From assembly GCF_017349295.1 (NCBI RefSeq), contig NZ_JAFMPK010000016.1:1-47909 (forward strand): a stretch of 47,909 bases of DNA, given 5' to 3'. Made by a program: the position numbers and the translations under genes. Shown piece after piece: positions 28,524 to 37,463 of the stretch. The notes under the pieces are model-generated. The model saw only the letters and a program-made list of their open reading frames with translations, was not told the origin of the DNA and searched no databases. Numbering within the stretch: position 1 is the first letter of the stretch; every line of letters starts with the position of its first letter. The stretch comes from Myceligenerans salitolerans. Lineage in GTDB: Bacteria; Actinomycetota; Actinomycetes; Actinomycetales; Cellulomonadaceae.

Positions 28524-29861
28524 GTGATCCAGCGCATCGACCTGACCGGGCGGGACCTGAACACCCCCGCCGCACGTCGCGACCTGCTCGCCACCCTGCC
28601 CCGCGCCGAGATGCGCGTGGACGACGCGGCGCGCGCCGTCGAACCCGTGCTGCATCAGGTGCGCGACGGCGGTGCCGCCGCGCTGCGCGATCTCGCCGAG
28701 CGGTTCGACGGCGTCCGCCCGGAGCACCTGCGGGTCCCGCCCGAGGCGCTCTCGGGAGCCCTCGACTCGCTCGCCGCGGACGTCCGCGCCGGGCTGGCCG
28801 AGGCGATCCGCCGGGTGCGGGAGGTGCACGCCGCGCAGGTCCCGGCCGAACGGGTCACGGAACCGGCTCCCGGCGCCGTCGTCCGGCAGCGGTACGTACC
28901 CGTGCGTCGTGTCGGCCTCTACGCCCCCGGCGGCCTCGCCGTCTACCCGTCCAGCGTCGTCATGAACGTCGTCGCGGCGCAGACCGCCGGCGTACCCGGA
29001 ATCGCTCTGGCATCCCCGCCGCAGAAGGACCACGGCGGGCTTCCGCACCCGACCATCCTGGCCGCGTGCGCGCTGCTCGGCGTCGACGAGGTGTACGCCG
29101 TCGGCGGTGCCCAGGCCGTGGCGATGTTCGCCTACGGCGCCGCGGGCACGGAGCCGCAGGACGGCGAGACGCTGTGCGAGCCGGTCGACGTCATCACCGG
29201 CCCCGGCAACGTCTACGTCGCCGCGGCCAAGCGCCTGGTGCGGGGCATCGTCGGGATCGACGCCGAGGCCGGGCCCACCGAGATCGCCGTCCTCGCCGAC
29301 GACACCGCCGACGCCGCGCACGTCGCGCTCGACCTGGTCAGCCAGGCCGAGCACGACCCCATGGCCGCCTCCGTCCTCGTCACCGACTCGGTGGCGCTCG
29401 CCGACGCCGTGAGCGACCAGCTGACGGTCCGTGCCGACGCCACCAAGCACAGCCTGCGGGTGACCACTGCCCTGGGCGGCCCGCAGTCGGCGATCGTGCT
29501 CGTGGACGACGTCGAGGCGGGGCTCGCCGTCGTCGACGCGTACGGCGCGGAGCACCTGGAGATCCAGACGGCCGGTGCCGCGGCGCTCGCCGGCCGCGTG
29601 CGCAACGCGGGCGCGATCTTCGTGGGGCCGTGGTCGCCCGTGTCGCTGGGGGACTACCTGGCCGGCTCCAACCACGTGCTGCCCACGGGTGGTACCGCGC
29701 GGTTCGCGAGCGCGCTCGGTGTGCACTCGTTCCTGAAGCCGGTCCAGGTGATCGAGTACACGCGGGATGCGCTGGAGCAGGTCGCCGGGCACATCACGGC
29801 GATCGCGGACGACGAGGACCTCCCGGCGCACGGCGAGGCGGTGCGCGGACGGTTCGCCTGA
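28524..29861 (+). CDS. hisD: Histidinol dehydrogenase HisD
   Basis: Zinc enzyme doing the last two NAD-linked oxidations of histidine synthesis. 445 aa from GTG 28524 (448 from ATG 28515). Family motifs are [51 protein letters not shown] and the [14 protein letters not shown] zinc/active-site region. In most Actinobacteria hisC follows directly; here hisC lies 7.6 kb downstream. The last codons and stop are duplicated in tandem just beyond the gene. Confidence 0.97.
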   Translation: MIQRIDLTGRDLNTPAARRDLLATLPRAEMRVDDAARAVEPVLHQVRDGGAAALRDLAERFDGVRPEHLRVPPEALSGALDSLAADVRAGLAEAIRRVREVHAAQVPAERVTEPAPGAVVRQRYVPVRRVGLYAPGGLAVYPSSVVMNVVAAQTAGVPGIALASPPQKDHGGLPHPTILAACALLGVDEVYAVGGAQAVAMFAYGAAGTEPQDGETLCEPVDVITGPGNVYVAAAKRLVRGIVGIDAEAGPTEIAVLADDTADAAHVALDLVSQAEHDPMAASVLVTDSVALADAVSDQLTVRADATKHSLRVTTALGGPQSAIVLVDDVEAGLAVVDAYGAEHLEIQTAGAAALAGRVRNAGAIFVGPWSPVSLGDYLAGSNHVLPTGGTARFASALGVHSFLKPVQVIEYTRDALEQVAGHITAIADDEDLPAHGEAVRGRFA

Positions 29862-29920
29862 CGCCGGCCCGGGAGGCGGTGCGCGGGCGGTTCGCCTGAC
29901 CCCGGCCCCGGAGGCGGTGA
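29835..29920 (+). repeat. 38-bp tandem repeat spanning the hisD stop codon
   Basis: Units begin at 29835, 29873 and 29911 (third partial). The second unit repeats the codons for the C-terminal EAVRGRFA and the stop in non-coding sequence, with few mismatches. The rest of 29862-30090 holds no gene; it contains the operator and promoter described next. Confidence 0.88.
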
Positions 29921-30039
29921 CGGCGAAGGACGCCACCTCCGGGACCCGGTCTGCCCGGCGGGTCATCGGCCACGGACACGGGCCGAAAGTTCGACGCGGA
30001 AGTATCGGATTTCTAATCGATTCCCCGGCCTGGGTGGAT

Positions 30040-30059
30040 CGATAACGTTTTCGTAGGCT
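30040..30059 (+). promoter_or_regulatory. LacI-type operator overlapping the esterase promoter
   Basis: CGATAACGTTTTCG (30040-30053) is a near-perfect palindrome about a central CG, the form of LacI-family operators. The -10 TAGGCT (30054-30059) abuts it, so a bound repressor would block polymerase. The start codon is at 30091, after GAAGGAGA. No LacI-family gene lies in the window. Confidence 0.55.
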
Positions 30060-30090
30060 GCGGCGGTATCCCGATCGAAGGAGATCCGCA

Positions 30091-31806
30091 ATGCATATCG
30101 CACGATCACCACAGGCGTCCGCGCGATCGCCACGGGCGTCCGTGCGGGGCGCGACGTCGTCCCGGTCCCCGAGACGGCGGCGGTCACGCCGCCATCGCTG
30201 GGTCGCTCCCTGGGCCGCCCTCTCGCTCGTCGCGGCCGGCGGCGTGACCGCCCTGACCGCGACCGCCGCGAGTGCCGCGGAAGGGTGCTCCGTCGAGTAC
30301 ACCGTCGTCAACGAGTGGCAGGGCGGCTACCAGGCCGACGTGACCGTGACCAACCTGGGCGACCCCGTCTCCTCGTGGGAGGTGGCCTGGGAGTTCGGGT
30401 CGGGACAGGGCATCTCGCAGGCCTGGAACGCGCAGGTGACGCAGAGCGGGTCGCAGGTCGCCGCGAGCAACGTGGGCTGGAACGGAAGCCTCGGGACCGG
30501 CGGGTCCGCGAACTTCGGATTCATCGGTTCCGGGCCGAGCGCGCCGGCGCCCGGCAGCTTCACGATGAACGGCGTCACGTGCACCGGCGACGTCGGAAGC
30601 GAGCCGACCCCGACCGATCCCGGCCCGACTCCCACCGATCCGGACCCCACACCGACGGACCCGGGCCCCGGGCCGGGTCCCGGGGGCGAGTTCGACGGCG
30701 CCGACTGCGACGTCTCCGGCAGCGGTCCGGGAGCCGACCCGCGGCTGCCCGACCCGTTCCTGTCGGTGGACGGCACCCGGATCACCACGGCGTCGGACTG
30801 GCGCTGCCGCCGGGCGGAGATCAAGAAGCTCGCCGAGAACACGGTCTACGGCGCCAAACCCGGTCGGCCCGACAGCGTGACGGGCACGGTCACGGGGTCG
30901 AACATCACGGTGAACGTCTCGGACCAGGGCCGGACCACCAGTTTCTCGGCGAGCGTCGAGACGCCCGGCGGCAGCGGACCGTTCCCCGCGGTCTTCGTGT
31001 ACGGCGGTTTCGGAGGCGACACGGCGACGATCCTGAACTCGGGTGCCGCGGTGATCCGGTACGACCCGCTGGTCGTGGGGCAGGAGGGCACGTCGCGCGG
31101 CAACAAGGCCGGCGCCTTCTACGACCTCTACGGGTCCAACAGCAGTACGGGTCTGCTCGTGGCGTGGGGCTGGGGCGTCAGCCGCATCATCGACGTGATC
31201 GAGGCCGGCGGTGGCGGCGTGCTCGATCCCGACTCTTTCGGTGTGACCGGCTGCTCGCGCTACGGCAAGGGCGCGTTCGTGGCGGGCGCGTTCGACCAGC
31301 GCATCGATCTGACGATGCCGGTCGAGTCCGGTGCGGGCGGAGCGCCGATCCTGCGTGGGCTCGCCCAGGAGTCCGGCGCCCAGTCACCCGGCAGCGCCTA
31401 CGGTGAGCAGCCCTGGCTCGGGGACGCGTTCGGGAACTACCAGAACAACGTGTCCGGACTACCGGTGGACACGCACCAGGTGATCGGCATGATCGCACCT
31501 CGTGGCCTGTTCCTCATGGAGAACCCGCACATCGACTGGCTCGGCGCGGGGTCCGGAGCGACGGCGGCGCTCGCGGGCCGGGAGATCTACCGGGCGCTGG
31601 GCGCGGAGGGGAACATCTCCTACGTCTCCAACGTCTCGGACGGCAACCACTGCGCGAACCGGTCCGAGTGGGTCCAGCCGATGCGGCAGCACATCCAGGC
31701 GTCGCTGTTCGACGCCGGTCAGGGTCCGGGCGACTTCCGGGTCTCACCGAACCGGCCGGGTGACCTCGACCGGTGGCGGAACTGGACGACACCGTCGCTC
31801 GGCTGA
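30091..31806 (+). CDS. Secreted CBM2 - CE15 4-O-methylglucuronoyl methylesterase
   Basis: 571 aa. A long Arg-rich start precedes a signal peptide likely cut near residue 63. A cellulose-binding CBM2 (about 65-168) with conserved Trp and two Cys, then a Pro/Thr/Asp linker (about 170-195), then a CE15 domain (about 200-560). CE15 enzymes split ester bonds between glucuronoxylan and lignin. The nucleophile motif is GCSRYGKG (S389). E412 (PVESGAGG) and H520 (GNHCAN) complete the expected triad, and the spacing matches characterised glucuronoyl esterases as I recall them. ATG follows GAAGGAGA. Predicted regulation is by a LacI-type repressor through the overlapping operator. Confidence 0.93.
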   Translation: MHIARSPQASARSPRASVRGATSSRSPRRRRSRRHRWVAPWAALSLVAAGGVTALTATAASAAEGCSVEYTVVNEWQGGYQADVTVTNLGDPVSSWEVAWEFGSGQGISQAWNAQVTQSGSQVAASNVGWNGSLGTGGSANFGFIGSGPSAPAPGSFTMNGVTCTGDVGSEPTPTDPGPTPTDPDPTPTDPGPGPGPGGEFDGADCDVSGSGPGADPRLPDPFLSVDGTRITTASDWRCRRAEIKKLAENTVYGAKPGRPDSVTGTVTGSNITVNVSDQGRTTSFSASVETPGGSGPFPAVFVYGGFGGDTATILNSGAAVIRYDPLVVGQEGTSRGNKAGAFYDLYGSNSSTGLLVAWGWGVSRIIDVIEAGGGGVLDPDSFGVTGCSRYGKGAFVAGAFDQRIDLTMPVESGAGGAPILRGLAQESGAQSPGSAYGEQPWLGDAFGNYQNNVSGLPVDTHQVIGMIAPRGLFLMENPHIDWLGAGSGATAALAGREIYRALGAEGNISYVSNVSDGNHCANRSEWVQPMRQHIQASLFDAGQGPGDFRVSPNRPGDLDRWRNWTTPSLG

Positions 31807-31900
31807 GCGGTTCCGCGCGGGGGCTGTGCGGTGGGCCGAGCGGTTGCGCCGGACGGTTCGGTGGTGGGCCGAGCGGTCGCGCACGGCACGGTTGGCGTTG
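31802..31900 (+). repeat. 33-bp imperfect tandem repeat at the esterase stop codon
   Basis: Three units begin GCYGAGCGGT at 31802, 31835 and 31868. The first contains the stop codon. This opens a 371-bp gene-free stretch (31807-32177) that otherwise holds one strong hairpin and the chitinase leader. Confidence 0.7.
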
Positions 31901-31949
31901 CGGGTGAGTGGTGCCGCACGGGTCCGGCCGGTGTCGGGCGGATCGCTCT

Positions 31950-31972
31950 GCCCGGCCGGTGTCCGGCCGGGC
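31950..31972. terminator. GC-rich hairpin terminator after the esterase gene
   Basis: Perfect 10-bp stem with a 3-nt loop (GCCCGGCCGG-TGT-CCGGCCGGGC). No T-tract, as is common in high-GC genomes. It separates the esterase and chitinase genes. Confidence 0.6.
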
Positions 31973-32177
31973 GGGCCCCCGGCCCGGTCCGGCTGCCAGA
32001 GGTGGCGTCGCGCCAGGAGGGTCTGCCTGGAAGACGTGTCTCCTCCGGTGGCCGGACCGGGGCCGGACAGGGCCGCGATCCTGTGGGATTCCCTCATGTC
32101 CGTGCGGGGCGAACTTGCTAGCGTCCTGAACAAATGGTCGCTCCGGCAGGCAGGCGGCCCGGACGTAGAAGGGCCAG

Positions 32178-33518
32178 GTGGTCGTCGTGAGATCCCGTCG
32201 TTCCCCACTCCTCGTAGCAGCCTTCATGGCCGCCGCACTCGCCACGGGAGCCGTCGTCGTCCCCGGCCTCGTGGTGCCGGCGTCCGCGGCGGAGTGCACG
32301 GCGGCGTCCTGGGCGGAGGGGACGAGCTACGCCGTCGGCGACCAGGTCACCTACGAAAGTCGCACCTACACCGCGCGGATCGCCCACACCGCCCACGTGG
32401 GCGCGGGCTGGAACCCGGCGGACACACCGACGCTCTGGACGGATGACGGCGCCTGCGACGCCGGCCCGGAACCCACGCCCAGCGAGCCGGAGCCGACGCC
32501 GTCCGATCCCGGGCCCACGCCCAGCGAGCCGGAGCCGACGCCCAGCAACGACCCGCCCGCGACGGAATGCGGTGTGCAGGGGCGGCCCGACGGCAAGGTC
32601 CTGCAGGGCTACTGGGAGAACTGGGACGGGGCGTCGAACGGGGTGCACCCGGGCATGGGCTGGATCCCGATCGACGATCCCCGCATCTCCGACCACGGGT
32701 ACAACGTGGCGATGCTCGCGTTTCCCGTCATTCTCCCGGACGGCACCGCGCTGTGGGAGGACGGCATGGACAGCGGCGTGGACGTGCCGAGCCCGCAGGA
32801 GATGTGCGCGGCGAAGGAGGACGGCACCCGGCTGCTGCTGTCGATCGGCGGGGCGACGGCCAGCATCGACCTGACCAGTGAGGCCGTGGCCGACCGGTTC
32901 GTCGAGACCATCGTGCCGATCCTGCGCGACAACCACTTCGACGGGATCGACATCGACATCGAGGCCGGACTGGTCGGCAGCGGCGACATCGACACACCTT
33001 CCACGCAGCAGGCCAACCTGATCCGCATCATCGACGGGGTGCTCGCGCGGATGCCGGCCGGCTTCGGTCTCACGATGGCGCCGGAGACGGCCTACGTCAC
33101 CGGTGGGAGCGTCGTCTACGGCGGGATCTGGGGCGCATACCTGCCGATCATCAAGCGGTACGTGGACAACGGCAGGCTCTGGTGGCTGAACATGCAGTAC
33201 TACAACGGCGAGATGTACGACTGCGACGGCAACGGCTATGCCGCCGGCACCGTGGCGGGCTTCGTGGCGCAGACGGACTGTCTCGCCGAGGGGCTCGAGA
33301 TCCAGGGCACCACGATCCGGCTGCCGTACGACATGCAGGTTCCCGGCCTGCCCGCGCAGCAGGGCGCGGGCGGCGGGTACATGCCGCCGTCGCTGGTGAG
33401 CCAGGCGTACTCGTCGTACGACGGACGGCTCAAGGGGCTGATGACCTGGTCGATCAACTGGGACGGGTCACGTGGCTGGACGTTCGGCGACAACGTCAGG
33501 GCGCTGCAGGGGCGGTGA
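32178..33518 (+). CDS. Secreted GH18 chitinase with CBM5/12
   Basis: 446 aa. A signal peptide (about 1-38, ending PASAAE) is followed by a CBM5/12 chitin-binding module (about 40-92: SWAEGTSYAVGDQVTYESRTY, ending LWTDDG), a (E/D)PTPS linker (about 95-130) and a GH18 domain with the catalytic DGIDIDIE (E262 as acid). The substrate is probably chitin, cleaved by the substrate-assisted GH18 mechanism. Start is GTG 32178 or 32187; AGGTGG at 32176 suits the latter. It has its own leader with no operator like that of the esterase. Confidence 0.94.
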   Translation: MVVVRSRRSPLLVAAFMAAALATGAVVVPGLVVPASAAECTAASWAEGTSYAVGDQVTYESRTYTARIAHTAHVGAGWNPADTPTLWTDDGACDAGPEPTPSEPEPTPSDPGPTPSEPEPTPSNDPPATECGVQGRPDGKVLQGYWENWDGASNGVHPGMGWIPIDDPRISDHGYNVAMLAFPVILPDGTALWEDGMDSGVDVPSPQEMCAAKEDGTRLLLSIGGATASIDLTSEAVADRFVETIVPILRDNHFDGIDIDIEAGLVGSGDIDTPSTQQANLIRIIDGVLARMPAGFGLTMAPETAYVTGGSVVYGGIWGAYLPIIKRYVDNGRLWWLNMQYYNGEMYDCDGNGYAAGTVAGFVAQTDCLAEGLEIQGTTIRLPYDMQVPGLPAQQGAGGGYMPPSLVSQAYSSYDGRLKGLMTWSINWDGSRGWTFGDNVRALQGR

Positions 33519-33526
33519 GGCCGGTG

Positions 33527-33570
33527 CGAGGCCTGGCGGAGCCGCGACCTGGCGGAGCCGCACGGCCTCG
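33527..33570. terminator. Possible bidirectional terminator with 16-bp direct repeat
   Basis: CGAGGCC (33527-33533) can pair with GGCCTCG (33564-33570). Inside, a 14-bp sequence starting CCTGGCGGAG is repeated at 33532 and 33548. The chitinase and recQ genes converge here. Confidence 0.4.
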
Positions 33571-33572
33571 GG

Positions 33573-36275
33573 TCAGCGGATCCCCAGGACGAACGGCAGC
33601 ACCCGTGCGGCACCTGCCTGACGCAGCAGCCGCGCCGCGACCGTGAGCGTCCACCCGGAATCCGTGTAGTCGTCGACCAGGAGCACCGTCCGTCCCGGCA
33701 GGCCGCGCAACGCCGGCTCGCCGAGCTGCAGTTCGAGGCGGCGGGCGACGCCGGCGAGCCGCATCGCCGAGTTCACGTCGTGCCGGCCGCTCGCCTCGTG
33801 CGCCGCGGCCGGCCCGACCGCGCCGATCATGGGTACGCCGAGGTAGGCAGCCAGCCCGGTGGCCAGGTGGTACGAGAGCTGTGGTCGCGCCATCGAGCGC
33901 ACACCCACCACCCCCTCCACCAGGAGACGGCCCCGCCCCGGGTCGTCGGCTCCGTCGGTCCCGGGAGAGACGCCCTGGGCCCCGCCTGCCGTGCTCTCGC
34001 CGTCCGCCGGTCCGGGCTCCTCCCGCAGCTCGTGCCAGTCGTCCAGCACGCGCGCCGCGGCGCGGCGCAGCGGTACCGGCAGCTCACCGTCGGACGCGCC
34101 CGGAGCGAAGAGCTCCCGGAGGGGCCCCGACCAGCCCAGTCCGTCGAGGCGAGCGATGGCGCGCCCGGTCTCGGCCTGCTCCTCGGCGGGAATCTTTCCG
34201 CGCAGGTCGAGCCCGAGGGTCGACAGACCGCTGGGCCACATGCGGCGGGCCTCCAGCGTCGTGCCGGGCCGGTCCATCTCGGTGCGTGCCTCGGTGACGG
34301 CCTCGGGGTCGGGCGCGTCGGGCAGGTCCACGCCACCGCATCGGTCGCAGCGCCCACAGGTCCAGCCCGGCACCAGAGCCGGGTCGTCCAGCTGGGCCCG
34401 TAGGTACGCCATCCGGCAGCCCGGTGTGGCGACGTAGTCGACCATCGCCTGCTGTTCGGCGCTCCGGGTCGCGGCGACTCGCTCGTAGCGCTCCCGGTCG
34501 TAGGCCCACTCCCGGCCCGTGGCCTCCCAGCCGCCCTTGACCCGGCGCACCGCGCCGTCGACGTCGAGGACCTTGAGCATCGTCTCCAGGCGGGACCGCT
34601 TGAGATCGACATGTGTCTCCAGCGCGGCGGTCGACAACGGCGTCCCGCTCCGCCGTAGCGCCTCCAGCGTCGCACGCACCTGCGGCTCGGCGGGGAACGC
34701 CTGTGCGCCGAACCAGTCCCAGATCGCCTTGTCCTCGTGACCCGGCAGGAGGACCACCACCGCCTGGTCGACGCCACGGCCGGCGCGACCCACCTGCTGG
34801 TAGTACGCGATCGGGGACGAGGGTGCGCCGAGATGGACGACGAACGCCAGGTCGGGCTTGTCGAACCCCATGCCCAGGGCCGATGTGGCGACGAGTGCCT
34901 TGACGCGGTTCTCCTGGAGATCGGCCTCGAGCTGCTCGCGCTCGGCGGGCTCCGTGCGTCCGGTGTACGCGGCCACCGCCAGCCCGGCCGTGCGGAGCTG
35001 GTCGGCCACCTGTTCCGCCGCCGACACGGTCAGGCAGTACACGATGCCCGAGCCCTCGACGTCCTGCAGCGTCTGCGCGAGCCAGGCCACCCGGGTCGGC
35101 TGATCACCGAGCTCCAGGACCGCCAGGTGCAGCGACTCCCGGTCCAGCTCGCCCCGCAGCACGAGCACGTCCTCCCGCGATGTCGCCGTGCCCCCGCTCT
35201 CTCCGCCCGCGATGGCGGCACCTCCGGCGACGCCCAGCTGCTCGGCGACGTCGTCGGTGACGCGCTGGTTCGCGGTGGCCGTGGTGGCGAGCACCGGGAT
35301 ACCGGACGGCAGGTCCGCCAGGAGCGTCCGGATACGCCGGTAGTCCGGACGGAAGTCGTGTCCCCAGTCGGAGATGCAGTGCGCCTCGTCGATGACCACC
35401 AGACCGGCGTCGGCGGCCAGCCGGGGCAGGACGTCGTCGCGGAACGCCGGGTTGTTCAGCCGTTCCGGTGAGCACAGCAGGACGTCCACGGTGCCGGCCG
35501 CGATCTCGGCGTGGACCTGGTCCCACTCGGTCACGTTGGAGGAATTGATCGTGACCGCACGGATCCCCGCTCGCTCGGCGGCCGCCACCTGGTCGCGCAT
35601 GAGCGCCAGCAGCGGCGAGACGATCACCGTGGGGCCGGATCCCCGTGCTCGCAGCAGCTTCGTCGCCACGAAGTACACGGCCGACTTTCCCCAGCCCGTG
35701 CGCTGGACGACCAGGGCTCGCCGGTGGAACGCGGCCAACGCCTCGATCGCGCGCCACTGGTCCTCCCGCAGCGCGGCGTCGTCGCGCCCGACGAGCGCCC
35801 GCAGCGCGGCTTCCGCCTCGTCCCGCAGGTCATCGCCCGGCGACGCCGCGACCGGCTCCGTACGCTGCGGATGCTCGCCGCGTACGGCGGTCGCCTCGTG
35901 CTGCCGTTCCTCGGCCCGCGGCTCCTCGCCCGGCAGATCCTCGCCCGGCGGGTCCGCACCCGGCGTCGTCTCGCCCGGCGGCTCCGCGAGTGCCGGCGCT
36001 CCGCCCTCCGACGGATACCCCGCCCCGGGCACCGAAGTGGCGCGCGGCACCCCGGCCGCGCCCGCGGCGGTGTCGGCGCCGGTCGCGAGGGACCCGGCCG
36101 ACCTGCCCGCCTCGTCGAGCATCCCGCGCAGCATCCGCAGCCGGGCCGCCTGTGCCTCGGGAGTGTTCCGCGCCGACGGCGGCAGCGCGGGTTCGCCGAG
36201 GTCGACGAGCACGGCGTCGTCGTCCGGCGGTTCCTCCACGGCGAACGGAAGGTCTGCGAAGGGATCGTTGGTCAC
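33573..36275 (-). CDS. RecQ-like DNA helicase fused to a phosphoribosyltransferase domain
   Basis: 900 aa from GTG 36275, 7 nt after a TACGAT -10. Parts in order: an acidic, low-complexity region (about 1-150); a RecQ helicase core with TGWGKS (motif I), DEAHCISDWGHDFRPDY (II) and YYQQVGRAGR (VI); a four-Cys zinc region (GCRMAYL, then CGRCDRCGG); and a C-terminal domain with LLVDDYTDSGWT, the PRPP-binding motif of type I phosphoribosyltransferases. It probably unwinds DNA in repair; the role of the last domain is unknown. The fusion is seen in other Actinobacteria. A second frame of 10 more residues to ATG 36305 is possible. Confidence 0.9.
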   Translation of the reverse strand: MTNDPFADLPFAVEEPPDDDAVLVDLGEPALPPSARNTPEAQAARLRMLRGMLDEAGRSAGSLATGADTAAGAAGVPRATSVPGAGYPSEGGAPALAEPPGETTPGADPPGEDLPGEEPRAEERQHEATAVRGEHPQRTEPVAASPGDDLRDEAEAALRALVGRDDAALREDQWRAIEALAAFHRRALVVQRTGWGKSAVYFVATKLLRARGSGPTVIVSPLLALMRDQVAAAERAGIRAVTINSSNVTEWDQVHAEIAAGTVDVLLCSPERLNNPAFRDDVLPRLAADAGLVVIDEAHCISDWGHDFRPDYRRIRTLLADLPSGIPVLATTATANQRVTDDVAEQLGVAGGAAIAGGESGGTATSREDVLVLRGELDRESLHLAVLELGDQPTRVAWLAQTLQDVEGSGIVYCLTVSAAEQVADQLRTAGLAVAAYTGRTEPAEREQLEADLQENRVKALVATSALGMGFDKPDLAFVVHLGAPSSPIAYYQQVGRAGRGVDQAVVVLLPGHEDKAIWDWFGAQAFPAEPQVRATLEALRRSGTPLSTAALETHVDLKRSRLETMLKVLDVDGAVRRVKGGWEATGREWAYDRERYERVAATRSAEQQAMVDYVATPGCRMAYLRAQLDDPALVPGWTCGRCDRCGGVDLPDAPDPEAVTEARTEMDRPGTTLEARRMWPSGLSTLGLDLRGKIPAEEQAETGRAIARLDGLGWSGPLRELFAPGASDGELPVPLRRAAARVLDDWHELREEPGPADGESTAGGAQGVSPGTDGADDPGRGRLLVEGVVGVRSMARPQLSYHLATGLAAYLGVPMIGAVGPAAAHEASGRHDVNSAMRLAGVARRLELQLGEPALRGLPGRTVLLVDDYTDSGWTLTVAARLLRQAGAARVLPFVLGIR

Positions 36276-36288
36276 GCTGTCGATCGTA
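36276..36288 (-). promoter_or_regulatory. Putative leaderless -10 of the recQ-like gene
   Basis: On the - strand TACGAT (36288-36283) is followed by 7 nt and GTG 36275. Confidence 0.4.
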
Positions 36289-36356
36289 GGGGTGGCCACC
36301 GACACACGTGCGACTTCCTCGCAGAGGCTGTGGAAAACCGGGCCGCCCCGCGGCGC

Positions 36357-36785
36357 CTACGACGGCCCGCGCTCGCGCCGGAGCGCCATCGCCGAGCCCA
36401 CCACCGCCGTCACGTCCGCCATCGCCGCGACGACCTCCGCCGTACCGGCGAACTCGAACGGCGACAGCACGCCGAAGAACCCGACCGTGGCCGACAGCAG
36501 GTACGCCGTCAAGGTCAGCAGCCCGAACCCGATCCCGCCCAGGAGCGGAAGCCGGTGACGCCAGACGATGATCGCCGCGGTGAGGACGATGCCTCCTACG
36601 GCGTTCAGCAGGAAGAGCGGGCCCACGACGTCGATGTCCCGGTATCCCTGGAACCACAGGACGAGATGGACCAGCGCGGACGCGAACACACCGGCGGCAC
36701 CGAACCCTCGCCACACGGCCGCGACCGGCGCTCCGTCCTGGTCCATGGCTGGCGTGTCCTGCGGTGACGGGTCCATGATCGACAT
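36357..36785 (-). CDS. Small four-helix membrane protein
   Basis: 142 aa from ATG 36785 (or 36776). Four hydrophobic segments: GFGAAGVFASALVHLVLWF, PLFLLNAVGGIVLTAAIIVW, IGFGLLTLTAYLLSATVGFF and a last one near EVVAAMADVTAVVGSAMAL. No family recognised. It is divergent from the Rieske gene across about 78 bp; the two might share regulation or work together in an electron-transfer reaction, but that is only suggested by position. Confidence 0.75.
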   Translation of the reverse strand: MSIMDPSPQDTPAMDQDGAPVAAVWRGFGAAGVFASALVHLVLWFQGYRDIDVVGPLFLLNAVGGIVLTAAIIVWRHRLPLLGGIGFGLLTLTAYLLSATVGFFGVLSPFEFAGTAEVVAAMADVTAVVGSAMALRRERGPS

Positions 36786-36863
36786 GTTGCCGAACGTGGC
36801 CCCGCTTGGCCAGGGGCGTGTCCGGACGACGGCCAACCGCCCAGGACGATGCCGGAGGCGCTC

Positions 36864-37385
36864 GTGACGCACACCCGACCGGGACGCTCGCAGGCTCCCG
36901 CTGCCGACGCCCTCGCCGCCGTTCGCGCCCTGTCCGCGCCCGCGTCGTCGTCCGCGACGGACGAGGACCCGACCCGCCGCGAGATCCTTCGGGGAGCGGG
37001 CGCGGTCTGCGGCGCTCTGGCGGGCGGCATCGCGCTCGCGGCCTGCTCCGGAGGCGGGCGGCAGCAGCCCGGTACCGGTCCGGTCGCGCCCGGTCTCGTC
37101 GTCGTCCCGCTCGGCGACGTACCGGTCGGCGGTGCCGTGTCCGCGACGATCGACGGCCAGGAGGTCCTCGTCACCCGGCCCGCCGAGGACGAGGTCCATG
37201 CCTTCAGCGCGACCTGTACCCACCAGGGCTGCACGGTCGGCCCGGGTGAGGGCGACCTCGTGTGCCCGTGTCACGCGTCACGCTACGCGCTCACCGACGC
37301 GGCGGTCCTCGCCGGCCCGGCGCCCGATCCGCTGCCGGAGATCGCCGTCACGGTCGACGGCGACGACGTGGTGACCGCCTCGTAG
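36864..37385 (+). CDS. Tat-exported Rieske [2Fe-2S] lipoprotein
   Basis: 173 aa from GTG 36864, which has GGAGG at ideal spacing (ATG 36849 is the alternative). Twin arginines (TRREILRG) precede a hydrophobic stretch ending LAAC (C61), so export by Tat and lipid anchoring are both predicted. The Rieske fold carries C118-x-H120 and C134-x-x-H137 as iron ligands and C123/C136 as a probable disulfide, as in cytochrome bc-type Rieske proteins. It is too short for a bc1 subunit and no cytochrome genes are near. The electron partner is unknown. Confidence 0.9.
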   Translation: MTHTRPGRSQAPAADALAAVRALSAPASSSATDEDPTRREILRGAGAVCGALAGGIALAACSGGGRQQPGTGPVAPGLVVVPLGDVPVGGAVSATIDGQEVLVTRPAEDEVHAFSATCTHQGCTVGPGEGDLVCPCHASRYALTDAAVLAGPAPDPLPEIAVTVDGDDVVTAS

Positions 37386-37451
37386 GAAGGCCGCGAGCCG
37401 GCGCCGCGCCCGCTGGACGGACTTCGGCGCGGTCGTGTCGGACCTCTTCCG

Positions 37452-37463
37452 TAGACTGGCCGC
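37452..37463 (+). promoter_or_regulatory. Putative leaderless -10 of hisC
   Basis: TAGACT at 37452-37457, 6 nt, GTG 37464. A promoter here would let the distal his genes be expressed independently of hisD. Confidence 0.5.
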
